Positions 33,482 to 42,011 of a DNA stretch of 64,000 bases are shown piece after piece. The notes below the pieces were generated by a model, which was not told the origin of the DNA, searched no databases, and saw nothing but the letters and a program-made list of their open reading frames with translations. The position numbers and the translations under genes were made by a program. The stretch's first letter is position 1; each line of letters begins with the position of its first letter. Origin of the DNA: Sutcliffiella tianshenii (GTDB taxonomy: Bacteria; Bacillota; Bacilli; Bacillales; Bacillaceae_I); the NCBI RefSeq assembly GCF_016908565.1, contig NZ_JAFBED010000002.1, positions 248,001 to 312,000 on the forward strand, given 5' to 3'.

Positions 33482-34876
33482 TCAAGCATCCGCTTCAAAA
33501 TCAGTGGATGGTGGACGATTGTATACACTGGTATCGAGGTTTCCTGTTGCTTTCCCGGTCAACAATCCTGCTGTCATACTTCCACTAACGTTCAGTGCAG
33601 TACGTCCCATATCAATCAACGGTTCAACGGAAATCAGCAAGCCTGCCAGAGCTATCGGCAAATCCATGGCAGATAGTACAAGGATGGCTGCGAATGTCGC
33701 CCCTCCTCCTACTCCAGCAACACCGAAGGAGCTGATGGCCACGACTAATATCAGCATGAATAAGAACGATGGATCAAGAGGGTTGATACCGACAGTCGGT
33801 GCGATCATCACAGCCAACATTGCAGGATAAACGCCCGCACATCCATTCTGACCGATCGATAATCCAAAAGAGCCTGCAAAGTTGGCCACGCCATCCGAAA
33901 CTCCCAGTTCCTTCGTTTGCGCTTTAATATTCAGAGGCAAGGTACCTGCACTCGTTCTTGATGTGAATGCGAAGGAAAGGACTGGAAATGCTTTTTTCAC
34001 ATAGGTTAATGGATTCAATCCTGCAAACATCAAAAGCAGCAGGTGGATTCCAAAGACGATAAGCAGTGCAACATATGAAGCGGCGACAAACTCCCCGAGC
34101 TTGGCGATCGCACCGTAGTCGCTGGTAGCGGTCACACGGGTCATGATGGCCAGAATTCCATAAGGTGTCAGACGAAGGATCAATGTCACCACACGCATGA
34201 TAATCGTATAGAACGTATCGACCAGCTTGGCAAAAGATTCAGCCTGTTCGGCGTTCTTCCTGCGAACCCCCAGGTAGGCGATGCCTATAAATGCTGCAAA
34301 TATGACGACAGCAATGGTCGAGGTGGAACGCGCTCCAGTAAAGTCAAGGAATACATTTGCAGGCAATAACTCCAGCATCTGTTGCGGGAATGTTTTGGAA
34401 GCAAGGTCACCAGCACGTGATTCCAGCTGTTCCCCCCTGGCTGTTTCTGCATCCCCTTTTTCTATTTTAATTGCCTCTAGATCAAAGAGGACAGTCGTCC
34501 CGATTCCTACTGCTGCAGCAATCGCAGTCGTACCAAGTAATATACCTATGATAAGAGCACTCACTTTTCCGATATTGCTTTTTAGCGTCAGGCGTGTAAA
34601 CGCCGCGATGATGCTGATGAATACAAGCGGCATGACAATCACCTGAAGAAACTTCACATAGCCTGAACCGACGATATTGAACCAATCGATGGAACCGGCG
34701 AGCACCTCCGAATCAGCTCCATATGCGTATTGCAATCCCAGACCGAATACAATCCCTATGCCTAAGCCTGCAAACACGCGCTTGGCAAAGGAGACTCCAT
34801 TCTTTTGCATCTTGTACAGCCCAAAACACAGTAAGAGTAAAAGGAAAATATTAAGGACGAGTAAAAAAATATCCAT
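33482..34876 (-). CDS. tcyP: L-cystine transporter TcyP (sodium:dicarboxylate symporter family)
   Basis: 464-residue symporter with about nine membrane segments plus re-entrant loops. It aligns throughout with B. subtilis TcyP: GSGYVKFLQVIVMPLVFISI, FTSRTSAGTLPLNI (serine-rich HP1 loop), SIGQNGCAGVYPAMLAV, SSFGVAGVGGG and DMGRTALNVSGSMTAG. It imports cystine. In B. subtilis it is repressed by CymR when sulfur is plentiful; I could not identify a site here. GGGAGG precedes the ATG. Confidence 0.95.
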   Translation of the reverse strand: MDIFLLVLNIFLLLLLCFGLYKMQKNGVSFAKRVFAGLGIGIVFGLGLQYAYGADSEVLAGSIDWFNIVGSGYVKFLQVIVMPLVFISIIAAFTRLTLKSNIGKVSALIIGILLGTTAIAAAVGIGTTVLFDLEAIKIEKGDAETARGEQLESRAGDLASKTFPQQMLELLPANVFLDFTGARSTSTIAVVIFAAFIGIAYLGVRRKNAEQAESFAKLVDTFYTIIMRVVTLILRLTPYGILAIMTRVTATSDYGAIAKLGEFVAASYVALLIVFGIHLLLLMFAGLNPLTYVKKAFPVLSFAFTSRTSAGTLPLNIKAQTKELGVSDGVANFAGSFGLSIGQNGCAGVYPAMLAVMIAPTVGINPLDPSFLFMLILVVAISSFGVAGVGGGATFAAILVLSAMDLPIALAGLLISVEPLIDMGRTALNVSGSMTAGLLTGKATGNLDTSVYNRPPSTDFEADA

Positions 34877-34964
34877 GCTGTCTTTCCTCCCTTTTTCTGC
34901 AAGACTGAAGCGTTGACGCTTCTCTACATCATATGGGCTTATTCAATGAACATGCCTTACTCCA

Positions 34965-35020
34965 TAAAAAAAGAAAGCAGGACAGGCGCCTTGTCAGGTG
35001 CTAGTCCTGCTTTCTTTTTT
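34965..35020 (-). terminator. Strong terminator of the DUF1292 gene
   Basis: AAAAAAGAAAGCAGGAC/GTCCTGCTTTCTTTTTT long stem enclosing a second short stem (GGCGCC/AGGTGC). It also shields tcyP from read-through. Confidence 0.93.
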
Positions 35021-35021
35021 A

Positions 35022-35291
35022 TTATTTGTCTTCTTCTACTACTCCCTCGAATGCTGAGGAAACTTTCTCAAATTCTTCGTCGGATTCAATTTCGGATAGT
35101 TCGCCATCCTCTTCAACCTTTAAGAAAAAGATGTCTACGTCACCAGTGGTTTGTTTTTCGATTTCTTCCACAAATCCGACCGCTACGTATGTGGATCCCT
35201 CCACATCCATTGTACCTAATACTTCAAGTTCCTGATCTTGGTCATTTTCATCCTGAACGATGAAAATATCTCCTACTTCCACTTTATCCAT
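35022..35291 (-). CDS. DUF1292 family protein
   Basis: 89-residue acidic protein: VGDIFIVQDENDQDQELEVL at the N-terminus and YVAVGFVEEIEKQ centrally match DUF1292 (YrzB-like). Function unknown. Nearly a third of residues are Asp or Glu. GGAAGGGAG precedes the ATG. It is monocistronic and unusually far from the yrrK/yrzL/yrzB cluster where this family is normally found in Bacillus, so it is probably a paralogue. Confidence 0.85.
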   Translation of the reverse strand: MDKVEVGDIFIVQDENDQDQELEVLGTMDVEGSTYVAVGFVEEIEKQTTGDVDIFFLKVEEDGELSEIESDEEFEKVSSAFEGVVEEDK

Positions 35292-35451
35292 TTTTATATC
35301 TCCCTTCCAACTCTATCGATTGAATTCACTATTATCCTATCTTCCCTTTTACGAAAATTAATATACCTTCTCGCTGTCGAAAAAGGACCTTCCTATCTTA
35401 CCATATTGTGCTAATCTATTAATAGGCTTTCAATTGAAATGAGGTGTACAT

Positions 35452-36864
35452 ATGAAAGAATATACGGGAATGGATGCAGTCGGCCTTAGTGAACTGGTAA
35501 AAAAGAAACAGCTATCACCAATTGAGTTGGTTGAATCGGCCATTGACAGGAGTCGGAAGGTGAATCCCCATATCAATGCCGTCATAGCCGAGATGTTTGA
35601 TGAAGCAAGAAGTTTGGTGGAACAGGTGGACTTGTCCTATCCCTTTGCCGGTGTTCCGTTTCTGATGAAAGATTTGGAGTTTTTTGCCGGGGCACCATAT
35701 ACAGGTGGGTCGAGATTTTTGCAAGACTTCTTATGTCCGACAGATTCAGTATTGTCATCGCGGATACGCAGGTCCGGTTTGATTACCATTGGAAAGACGA
35801 ATACATGTGAGCTTGGGATCCAGCCAATTACCGAACCGGAGCTTTATGGGCCAACACGAAATCCATGGAATCTTTCCTATACAGCTGGTGGATCGAGCGG
35901 TGGAGCTGCTGCTGCGGTGGCATCCGGGATTGTTCCCATGGCCCATGCTTCGGATGGCGGTGGCTCCATCAGGATACCTGCCTCCTGCTGTGGGATATTC
36001 GGAATGAAAATAAGCAGGGGGAGAAACCCAAGAAACCCAGATACCCTCGGTTTGGGTGTCAGTCATTGTGTTTCAAGGAGTGTCCGTGATAGTGCCGCAT
36101 TATTGGATGCTACACATGGTCCGGGCCTTGGGGATCCATATATTGCACCTTCACCAAACAGGTCCTTTATCAACGAAGTAGCGACACCGCCAGGCAAGTT
36201 GAAAATAGGGTTCCTATCCACCACTTTCGATGGCAAACCGATTCATCCGGATTGCAGGGATGCAGTAGTGGATGCCGCAAAATTGTGTGAGGATTTAGGA
36301 CATCATCTGGAAGAGGTGAGTCTTGCAATCAACGTGGAAAAGTTTACTGATGCCTTCACAGTATTATGGTATCAGATGGTCACGCTCGGGATTACTTCTC
36401 TCCCTGCACTTGTCGGAAAAGTGGCTAGCGAGGAGCACTTTGAACGACTTACATGGGAAATAGGTCAGGCTGGAGCAAGGTATACCGGGGTGGAAACCCT
36501 GACTGCCATGTCTTATATGCAGCAATTGGCAGGGACGATGGCGCGATTCTTCATCGACTATGATCTCCTTCTTACCCCTACCCTATCCAAACCGCCTGTA
36601 AAAATAGGCGAACTGGTATACAAGGGAGATCTTGAGGAATATTCAAGACTTGCGAATGGATGGGTGCCTTATACACCTCTGGCTAATGCGACCGGAATCC
36701 CGGCCATGAACGTACCGCTCTATTGGAATGAGGAGAATCTGCCAATCGGTGTTCAATTTTTTGCCCCCTATGGCGACGAAGCCACCCTATTCCGCCTGGC
36801 TGGTCAGCTTGAAGAGGCACGCCCATGGGCCGGTAAACTCCCTCCCTTTACAAAAACGCCGTGA
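35452..36864 (+). CDS. Amidase signature enzyme
   Basis: 470-residue amidase of the GatA/fatty-acid-amide-hydrolase superfamily. The Ser-cisSer-Lys triad is visible: Lys in GVPFLMKDLEFF near residue 73 and the serines of AGGSSGGAAAAVASGIVPMA and DGGGSIRIPAS. It is not GatA of the tRNA amidotransferase (no gatB/gatC nearby, low match). A cytosolic amide hydrolase with unknown substrate. GAGGTG precedes the ATG. One terminator follows. Confidence 0.92.
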   Translation: MKEYTGMDAVGLSELVKKKQLSPIELVESAIDRSRKVNPHINAVIAEMFDEARSLVEQVDLSYPFAGVPFLMKDLEFFAGAPYTGGSRFLQDFLCPTDSVLSSRIRRSGLITIGKTNTCELGIQPITEPELYGPTRNPWNLSYTAGGSSGGAAAAVASGIVPMAHASDGGGSIRIPASCCGIFGMKISRGRNPRNPDTLGLGVSHCVSRSVRDSAALLDATHGPGLGDPYIAPSPNRSFINEVATPPGKLKIGFLSTTFDGKPIHPDCRDAVVDAAKLCEDLGHHLEEVSLAINVEKFTDAFTVLWYQMVTLGITSLPALVGKVASEEHFERLTWEIGQAGARYTGVETLTAMSYMQQLAGTMARFFIDYDLLLTPTLSKPPVKIGELVYKGDLEEYSRLANGWVPYTPLANATGIPAMNVPLYWNEENLPIGVQFFAPYGDEATLFRLAGQLEEARPWAGKLPPFTKTP

Positions 36865-36873
36865 AGACATGAG

Positions 36874-36911
36874 AAAACCCAGCCTCCTGATAGGAAGCTG
36901 GGTTGTTTTAA
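36874..36911 (+). terminator. Terminator of amidase gene
   Basis: AACCCAGC/GCTGGGTT stem followed by GTTTTAATT. Confidence 0.88.
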
Positions 36912-36950
36912 TTGATTATGTAAGTACAAGCCACAACTGCCGTAACTTAG

Positions 36951-37090
36951 TATAAGAAAGTTTTAAACCACCACTCCTGAAAGTGGGTGTTCGCAAAAAC
37001 ATTCCTGTCGTCCTCTATCCAAGGAGGCATGACATTCCTGCTTCTATATAAAACTCCCTAGTTAAGTATAAAGGTTAAAACTTTGTTATG
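36951..37090. other. Structured intergenic region, possible non-coding RNA
   Basis: The 318-base gap between the amidase and DUF6509 genes has no ORF of note. AAAGTTTTAAACC (36957-36969) can pair with GGTTAAAACTTT (37073-37084), closing a ~130-base domain. Inside are CCACT/AGTGG (36969-36985 area) and CCTC/GGAGG (37011-37026 area) hairpins and a repeated CATTCCTG. I do not recognise a known RNA family, and the strand is undetermined. Confidence 0.35.
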
Positions 37091-37182
37091 GTTACGTGCA
37101 TCGCAGCTTGTTTTACTATAGTACAGGAGAATAGTTCGAAATGCAACCATCTACTATTTGTCAGAATCATTCTAAAATGACC

Positions 37183-37476
37183 TTAAATGACTTCCTGCTC
37201 CAACAGCTTGATACAATACGCCTTCACCATTTCCAATTCTTCCTCTTCCAATTCAAAATCAAGTAACTTATTGGTAGTGTCTTCGTAAAGGTGATATTGG
37301 ACAATCCTTGTACCTTTATCATCCACTGCGACAATTGCTTTAATAAAGACACCATTCTCCATATGCATCTCATCATCTTCGGGAATGTCGATATCGATAA
37401 GGAATTCATATCGTTCACCAGTCAAAATACCTGTTGGGTCCTTCAGTTTTTCTGCTTCATGTCCTGTAATATTCAT
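37183..37476 (-). CDS. DUF6509-like hypothetical protein
   Basis: 97-residue acidic cytosolic protein: MNITGHEAEKLKDPTGILTG then ERYEFLIDIDIPEDDE. It matches the pattern I associate with DUF6509, a family with no known function. ATG 37476 is chosen because GAAAGG lies 9 bases upstream; the ATG at 37485 would touch that site. It starts 19 bases after the DEAD-box helicase stop, so it is probably co-transcribed with the helicase. Confidence 0.75.
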   Translation of the reverse strand: MNITGHEAEKLKDPTGILTGERYEFLIDIDIPEDDEMHMENGVFIKAIVAVDDKGTRIVQYHLYEDTTNKLLDFELEEEELEMVKAYCIKLLEQEVI

Positions 37477-37495
37477 TTTTGACATCCTTTCAATA

Positions 37496-38740
37496 CTATC
37501 TTTTTCTTCTATTGAAGTCTTGTTTTTGGCTTGCCGAAAATTCCTTTTTCTTCTCTGCGGTCCTTCTGGCTTTTTTGATGTTCATTTCCCGTTCTTTCTC
37601 GTAATCTTCACGATCGGGAATGCTTATTCCTTTGATGACGACCCGTTCCAAGGTTTGCTTTATACCCTTTTCGATACTTAGGAGATGATCAACATCCCTT
37701 GGAGCGAACAATGTATATGCTGCGCCATCCCCGCTTGCCCTGCCTGTTCTCCCGGTTCTATGTATATACGTCTCTACATCTTCTGGGACATCGTAGTTAT
37801 ATACATGCGTTACACCTTCCACATCAAGCCCCCTTGCAGCTACATCTGTTGCAACAAGATATTGAAGCTTGGCATCACGGAAGTTTTTCATTGCACGCTG
37901 GCGTTTGGACTGAGGGATATCCCCATGCAGTTCATCCGAGAGAAAACCTTTTTCCTTCAGTGTGGCATTTAATTTTTCCACCCTTGCTTTTGTACGGCAG
38001 AAAATGATTGCCAAATAAGGCTGGTGTTCCTCTATCAAATGCAGCAACGTACCTTCCTTGCGTCGGTCGGTGGTTTCAACGGCATACTGCTTTATTTTAT
38101 GGACGGTGACCTGTTTTTCTTTGATTTCAATATGTTCAGGTGACTTCATATACTTGCCGGCAAGTGCATGAATCTCCTTAGGAATGGTTGCTGAAAATAA
38201 TAGGGTCTGTCGGGATGGGAATGTTTCATGAATAATGGTATCCACATCAGGCAGAAAGCCCATCAACAGCATCTGATCCGCTTCATCTATTACAAGCATG
38301 GTCAATGTGGAAAGATCGATCGTCCCGCGTCTGACATGATCCAAGAGTCTGCCGGGCGTTGCGACGATGATATGCTGTGCACCTTTCAGCTTCTTAAGCT
38401 GATGCTCGACGTCCTGCCCCCCAAATATCGCAAGCACGCTTATGCCATCTATGTTTTCCATCATCTTCTTTATTTCTTTTGTTATCTGTTGGGCAAGCTC
38501 TCGGGTAGGAGTTAAAATTAAAGCCTGTGTGTCAGGGTTATTAACATCAATCTTCTCCAGGATCGGCAGGACAAATGCCAACGTCTTACCAGTACCGGTC
38601 TGCGCTTGTGCAATGATATCATTTCCGTCCAACACGGCTGGTATCGTTTTTTCCTGTATCGGTGTTGGTGTGACAAGTCCCAGGGATTTCAATGTATGGT
38701 TCACTTCTTTTTTTATTCCCAATTGTAAAAAGTCAGGCAT
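37496..38740 (-). CDS. DEAD-box RNA helicase
   Basis: 414-residue ATP-dependent RNA helicase with the full motif set: Q-motif [11 protein letters not shown], Walker [30 protein letters not shown] (DEAD), [28 protein letters not shown] and [14 protein letters not shown] short basic tail ([11 protein letters not shown]...RRKR) follows. It resembles cold-shock/ribosome-assembly helicases of the CshA/CshB/YfmL type but lacks the long RNA-binding extension of CshA, so I do not assign a name. ATG 38740 is preferred over 38749. Confidence 0.95.
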   Translation of the reverse strand: MPDFLQLGIKKEVNHTLKSLGLVTPTPIQEKTIPAVLDGNDIIAQAQTGTGKTLAFVLPILEKIDVNNPDTQALILTPTRELAQQITKEIKKMMENIDGISVLAIFGGQDVEHQLKKLKGAQHIIVATPGRLLDHVRRGTIDLSTLTMLVIDEADQMLLMGFLPDVDTIIHETFPSRQTLLFSATIPKEIHALAGKYMKSPEHIEIKEKQVTVHKIKQYAVETTDRRKEGTLLHLIEEHQPYLAIIFCRTKARVEKLNATLKEKGFLSDELHGDIPQSKRQRAMKNFRDAKLQYLVATDVAARGLDVEGVTHVYNYDVPEDVETYIHRTGRTGRASGDGAAYTLFAPRDVDHLLSIEKGIKQTLERVVIKGISIPDREDYEKEREMNIKKARRTAEKKKEFSASQKQDFNRRKR

Positions 38741-38807
38741 GTAGATCACGTCTCTCTTCTATTAAGTTGCTATTTTGCTTTCTAACTATAACATAACCAA
38801 GTTTAAC

Positions 38808-38842
38808 AAAAAATAAAAAACGGTCCCGGTGGAGTCCGTTTC
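38808..38842 (-). terminator. Terminator of the desK-desR operon
   Basis: On the minus strand AAACGG..CC/GG..CCGTTT stem followed by TTTTATTTTTTG. Confidence 0.75.
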
Positions 38843-38854
38843 TTGATAATGATA

Positions 38855-39454
38855 TTATTTGAACCATCCCTTTTCCTTTGATTGGGTGATGGCTTCGATT
38901 CTGTTTTTTACTTCGAGTTTATCGAGAATGGTAGAAATATAATTCCTGACAGTGCCGCTTTTCAGGCTGAGCTCTTCCGCTATTTCCTGAGTGTTTTTAC
39001 CGTCTGCCACAAGCTCCAGAACAGCCTTTTCCCTTTCAGTCAAAGGGTTTTCCTCGCTGTATACATCGTCCATCAATTCCGGGGCATAGACTCGTTTCCC
39101 TTCCATGATGCTCCGGATTGAGCTTGCAAGCTCTTCGCTAGGACTATCCTTCAACAGATAACCTTTCACACCAGCCTTTAATGCACGCTGAAAATAGCCG
39201 GTGCGGGCAAATGTAGTTAATATAATGACCTTGCAATCCGTCCCCTTCAATTCTTCTGCTGCATCCAACCCCGTCTTTAAGGGCATTTCAATATCCATCA
39301 TGCAAATATCGGGTTTGTATTGATTGTAAAGGGCAATGGCCTCCTCGCCGTTTCCAGCCATGCCGACCACTTCCATATCATCCTCCAAATCAAGTAATGA
39401 ACCTAAAGCTCCAAGCATCATCCTTTGATCCTCGGCTATTACAATACGAATCAT
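38855..39454 (-). CDS. desR: Response regulator DesR (NarL/LuxR family)
   Basis: 199-residue response regulator. The receiver domain has the acidic pocket IAEDQRMMLGALGSLL, phosphorylation site Asp in CMMDIEMPLKTG near residue 54 and the Lys in GYLLKDSPSEEL. The C-terminal LuxR HTH is EIAEELSLKSGTVRNYISTI. It aligns end to end with B. subtilis DesR, which activates the membrane fatty acid desaturase gene des in the cold. It overlaps desK by 4 bases. No desaturase gene is adjacent here. Confidence 0.93.
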   Translation of the reverse strand: MIRIVIAEDQRMMLGALGSLLDLEDDMEVVGMAGNGEEAIALYNQYKPDICMMDIEMPLKTGLDAAEELKGTDCKVIILTTFARTGYFQRALKAGVKGYLLKDSPSEELASSIRSIMEGKRVYAPELMDDVYSEENPLTEREKAVLELVADGKNTQEIAEELSLKSGTVRNYISTILDKLEVKNRIEAITQSKEKGWFK

Positions 39455-40590
39455 ACATACTCCCCCTTATCTCTTTGCATCACGACATTCGGAACTTTGA
39501 TAATGACGGTAGTCCCTTCTCCTGCTTCAATCTCTAGCGTACCGTTCACGAATTCAAGTCTTTCCTTCATGCCAGCTATGCCGCTGCCTTTCAAAAGATC
39601 CTGCTCCTCTATCATGCCGATCCCATTATCGGTGATTGTTAATCGCAATTCCTTCCCTTTTTGCTCTATCTTAATCAGACATTCAGTTGCCTTACTGTGT
39701 TTTACTACATTTGTAACAGATTCTTTTAGACACATGCTTAAAATATTTTCAAGAAACAGCGAGCTGTTTTTCAATGGGAGGTCATGATCGATGGTGCACG
39801 AAATCTCCGCAGCATCCAAAATCTGTCTCACCCTAACCATTTCTTCCTTCAGTCTGATTCCCCGCATCTGGGAGACCATTTTCCTGACCTCATTCAAAGC
39901 TGTCCTTGCAGTCTGTTGGACATCCTTCAGTTCATTTTTTGCCTGCTCGGGATTTTTATTAATAAGCTTCCGTGCCAAATCACTTTTAAGTCCTATAAGG
40001 GAAAGCTTTTGTCCCAGTGTATCGTGCAGGTCCCTTGCAATCCTCTGTCTCTCCTCCTGCTTGACCAATTCGGAAATTCGTTTGTTTGCAACGTCCAATT
40101 GTGCTTCCAGTATGTCTTGTTTACCTTTGTTGAAGAGGTTGAAGGGTAATAGGATGACGCTGATCCAGATGATGACGATAAACGGCAATTGTGTCAGGAA
40201 TAGATCATCCCTTAAAGCCAAATTGATATTGATAGCTACCGTTGTTGCAACAAGATGAATGATATAGAGCGTGATGAAGGCTATTCGATTTTTAATTTTC
40301 CCATTATAGTAAGCGATATAAAAGGCGAAATAAATGAAATGAAAAACAATGGTCATGGTAATGGAAATGGCAATCAATATGCAAGTCCATAGGTAGACCG
40401 GCCATTTTTTTGATAAAAATGCAAAACGGTAAGAAATAAAAAATAAGATAGTCAGGACGATCCCGATGATAACCTCCATTGTAGAGGAGGATTGAAAAAT
40501 GAAATAAAATGGCAGGATACTGAAAACACTCCAGATATACGGATTGATTCCCGATCCTTTTTGAAAAATCAAATACCTTTTTTGCATCAT
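39451..40590 (-). CDS. desK: Membrane thermosensor histidine kinase DesK
   Basis: 379-residue sensor kinase. The N-terminal half has about five membrane segments (residues 15-160). A dimerisation-phosphotransfer helix with the phospho-His motif ARDLHDTLGQKLSLIGLKSD near residue 195 and a HATPase_c domain (SVTNVVKHSKAT, ITDNGIGM, GSGIAGMKERLE) follow. In B. subtilis DesK senses membrane thickness or fluidity and controls DesR. AGAGG lies upstream of the ATG. The operon here is desK-desR without des. Confidence 0.92.
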   Translation of the reverse strand: MMQKRYLIFQKGSGINPYIWSVFSILPFYFIFQSSSTMEVIIGIVLTILFFISYRFAFLSKKWPVYLWTCILIAISITMTIVFHFIYFAFYIAYYNGKIKNRIAFITLYIIHLVATTVAININLALRDDLFLTQLPFIVIIWISVILLPFNLFNKGKQDILEAQLDVANKRISELVKQEERQRIARDLHDTLGQKLSLIGLKSDLARKLINKNPEQAKNELKDVQQTARTALNEVRKMVSQMRGIRLKEEMVRVRQILDAAEISCTIDHDLPLKNSSLFLENILSMCLKESVTNVVKHSKATECLIKIEQKGKELRLTITDNGIGMIEEQDLLKGSGIAGMKERLEFVNGTLEIEAGEGTTVIIKVPNVVMQRDKGEYV

Positions 40591-40682
40591 TAAAACCTCT
40601 TTTTTCCCGAGTGAAAGTTTTGTCTTTCTGCTATTTTACCATACTTAAAAGGAAAGTAATGTAAAAACAGTGTTTTGCCGCA

Positions 40683-40715
40683 ATAAAAAGAATGTACTTA
40701 TTTGAAGTACATTCT
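40683..40715 (-). terminator. Terminator of the lipoprotein gene
   Basis: AGAATGTACTT/AAGTACATTCT perfect stem; the minus strand continues TTTTATTG. Confidence 0.9.
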
Positions 40716-40728
40716 AAAACATTGCCTA

Positions 40729-41337
40729 TCAAATTGTCCATTGGTCATGAATGATACCCACGACATACCAGTTATTATCCAATTTCTCCAATACCACCCT
40801 GAGGCTCTTCCAGTCCATTCCCTCATACTTTTCCTCGAATCCTGGAAAATGAAATTCAACTACAGTGGAGTCTGGATATACTTCTTTGCTATTATCTATG
40901 CTATTTCCCTGACCTATCCTTTTATTTATGGATATTTCCTCTGCAAGTAAAAAGTCAGCGTCATAGATAAACTTTTTATAATAGTCATGGAAGGACAACT
41001 GAATCGGATCGCCTGTTCCGTCATATTCCCCCCATAGATAGACTTTCTGATTCTCTTTAAGATCCCCTATCTCACTTGCTGTAAATACGAGGTTTCTATT
41101 GACATCGACATAGCCATACGGGGTGAAACGGACCCCTTTGGTTGGATGTATCAGGCCTTTCAAGGCGGAAAAGTCTTTTTCTTTTATCAGCTTTACAGCA
41201 GCAAAAGCAGTATCCTCTGCAGTCATTTCCTTTTCCGCGACAGGTTCAGGGGCTTCCACTCCTTTCATATCTTTTATGGAGCAGCCGATAGAACTTATGC
41301 CCGCAGCCACTATGATCAATAGTGCAATCATCCTCAT
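40729..41337 (-). CDS. Putative lipoprotein of unknown function
   Basis: 202-residue lipoprotein. The signal peptide MRMIALLIIVAAGISSIGC ends in a lipobox (SSIGC) with the lipidated Cys at about residue 19. The mature part has AFAAVKLIKEKDFSALKGLI and HPTKGVRFTPYGYVD, then C-terminal strands WKSLRVVLEKLDNNWYVVGI, reminiscent of NTF2-like substrate-binding domains. Function unknown. GAAGGAAAT precedes ATG 41337; a longer start at 41361 is less likely. Confidence 0.8.
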   Translation of the reverse strand: MRMIALLIIVAAGISSIGCSIKDMKGVEAPEPVAEKEMTAEDTAFAAVKLIKEKDFSALKGLIHPTKGVRFTPYGYVDVNRNLVFTASEIGDLKENQKVYLWGEYDGTGDPIQLSFHDYYKKFIYDADFLLAEEISINKRIGQGNSIDNSKEVYPDSTVVEFHFPGFEEKYEGMDWKSLRVVLEKLDNNWYVVGIIHDQWTI

Positions 41338-41416
41338 ATTTCCTTCTCCTCCACCATTCATTTATTCTAGAGTATGGCCAAAAAGGAAGCACAAGAACAG
41401 TGGTGCCACATCTTTT

Positions 41417-41902
41417 TTAGTTTGACGGGTTTTTATCGAACTTCTTGTTAGTGAGGACTTTCAATGCAGCCATCCCATCGCTTGGACATCCATTCAGGTG
41501 ATCGATGGGAAACAACGAGAAAAAGACAAAGTAAAAAGAAAAATAGGTAAACTGATAGATCAGGATATTGGGCTCGAGCATCCCTTCCATGATCAATCCA
41601 TTCAAAATCAGGATGGATACCAAGTTAAACAGGGATCCCCCTAAATATACCAAGGCTTTTTCGATTTTCCCCGCTCTTTTACTGACAGTGATATATTCAC
41701 ACCAACCATCATAAAAGTAAAGCTTTCTAATTCTGAGTGAACCAATTTTAAACAGTACGTTTCCCGTACCAATATGTACAATCACTTTTCCGCCAAATAA
41801 TTTTGCAAAGAAAAAGTGTCCTAATTCATGCAAGATGGTAACCATAGGCAGCACAAGGAAGAAAGAGACAAAGAACTTCCATAGATCATTAAATCCGAAC
41901 AT
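41417..41902 (-). CDS. M50-like membrane metalloprotease homologue
   Basis: 161-residue membrane protein with the zinc motif HELGH in VTILHELGHFFFAKLFGG near residue 27, a membrane segment before it, and two more near residues 85-135. The second-site motif seems to be FPIDHLNGCPSDGMAAL, where an Asp could be the third ligand. It is short for site-2 proteases and has no PDZ domain, so it may be a reduced member with an unknown target. TTTAGGAG lies upstream of ATG 41902. The upstream gene is an RRNPP-like regulator, but a terminator separates them. Confidence 0.75.
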   Translation of the reverse strand: MFGFNDLWKFFVSFFLVLPMVTILHELGHFFFAKLFGGKVIVHIGTGNVLFKIGSLRIRKLYFYDGWCEYITVSKRAGKIEKALVYLGGSLFNLVSILILNGLIMEGMLEPNILIYQFTYFSFYFVFFSLFPIDHLNGCPSDGMAALKVLTNKKFDKNPSN

Positions 41903-41962
41903 CAGCACCACTCCTAAACCTGCTTCTTTTGAAGTAAATAGAAGTCTCTTTCCCTTAAAAGG

Positions 41963-42001
41963 AAATAAAGAAACACACCTCTTCCTGCAAGGTGTGTTTT
42001 G
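41963..42001 (-). terminator. Terminator of the TPR regulator gene
   Basis: On the minus strand AAACACACCT/AGGTGTGTTT stem followed by CTTTATTTCC. Confidence 0.88.
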
Positions 42002-42011
42002 GGTAAAGAAC

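Noticed and set aside
34877-34964. S-box or T-box leader for tcyP
   Set aside because: The space between the upstream terminator and the tcyP start is under 90 bases, too short, and no T-box or S-box core is present.
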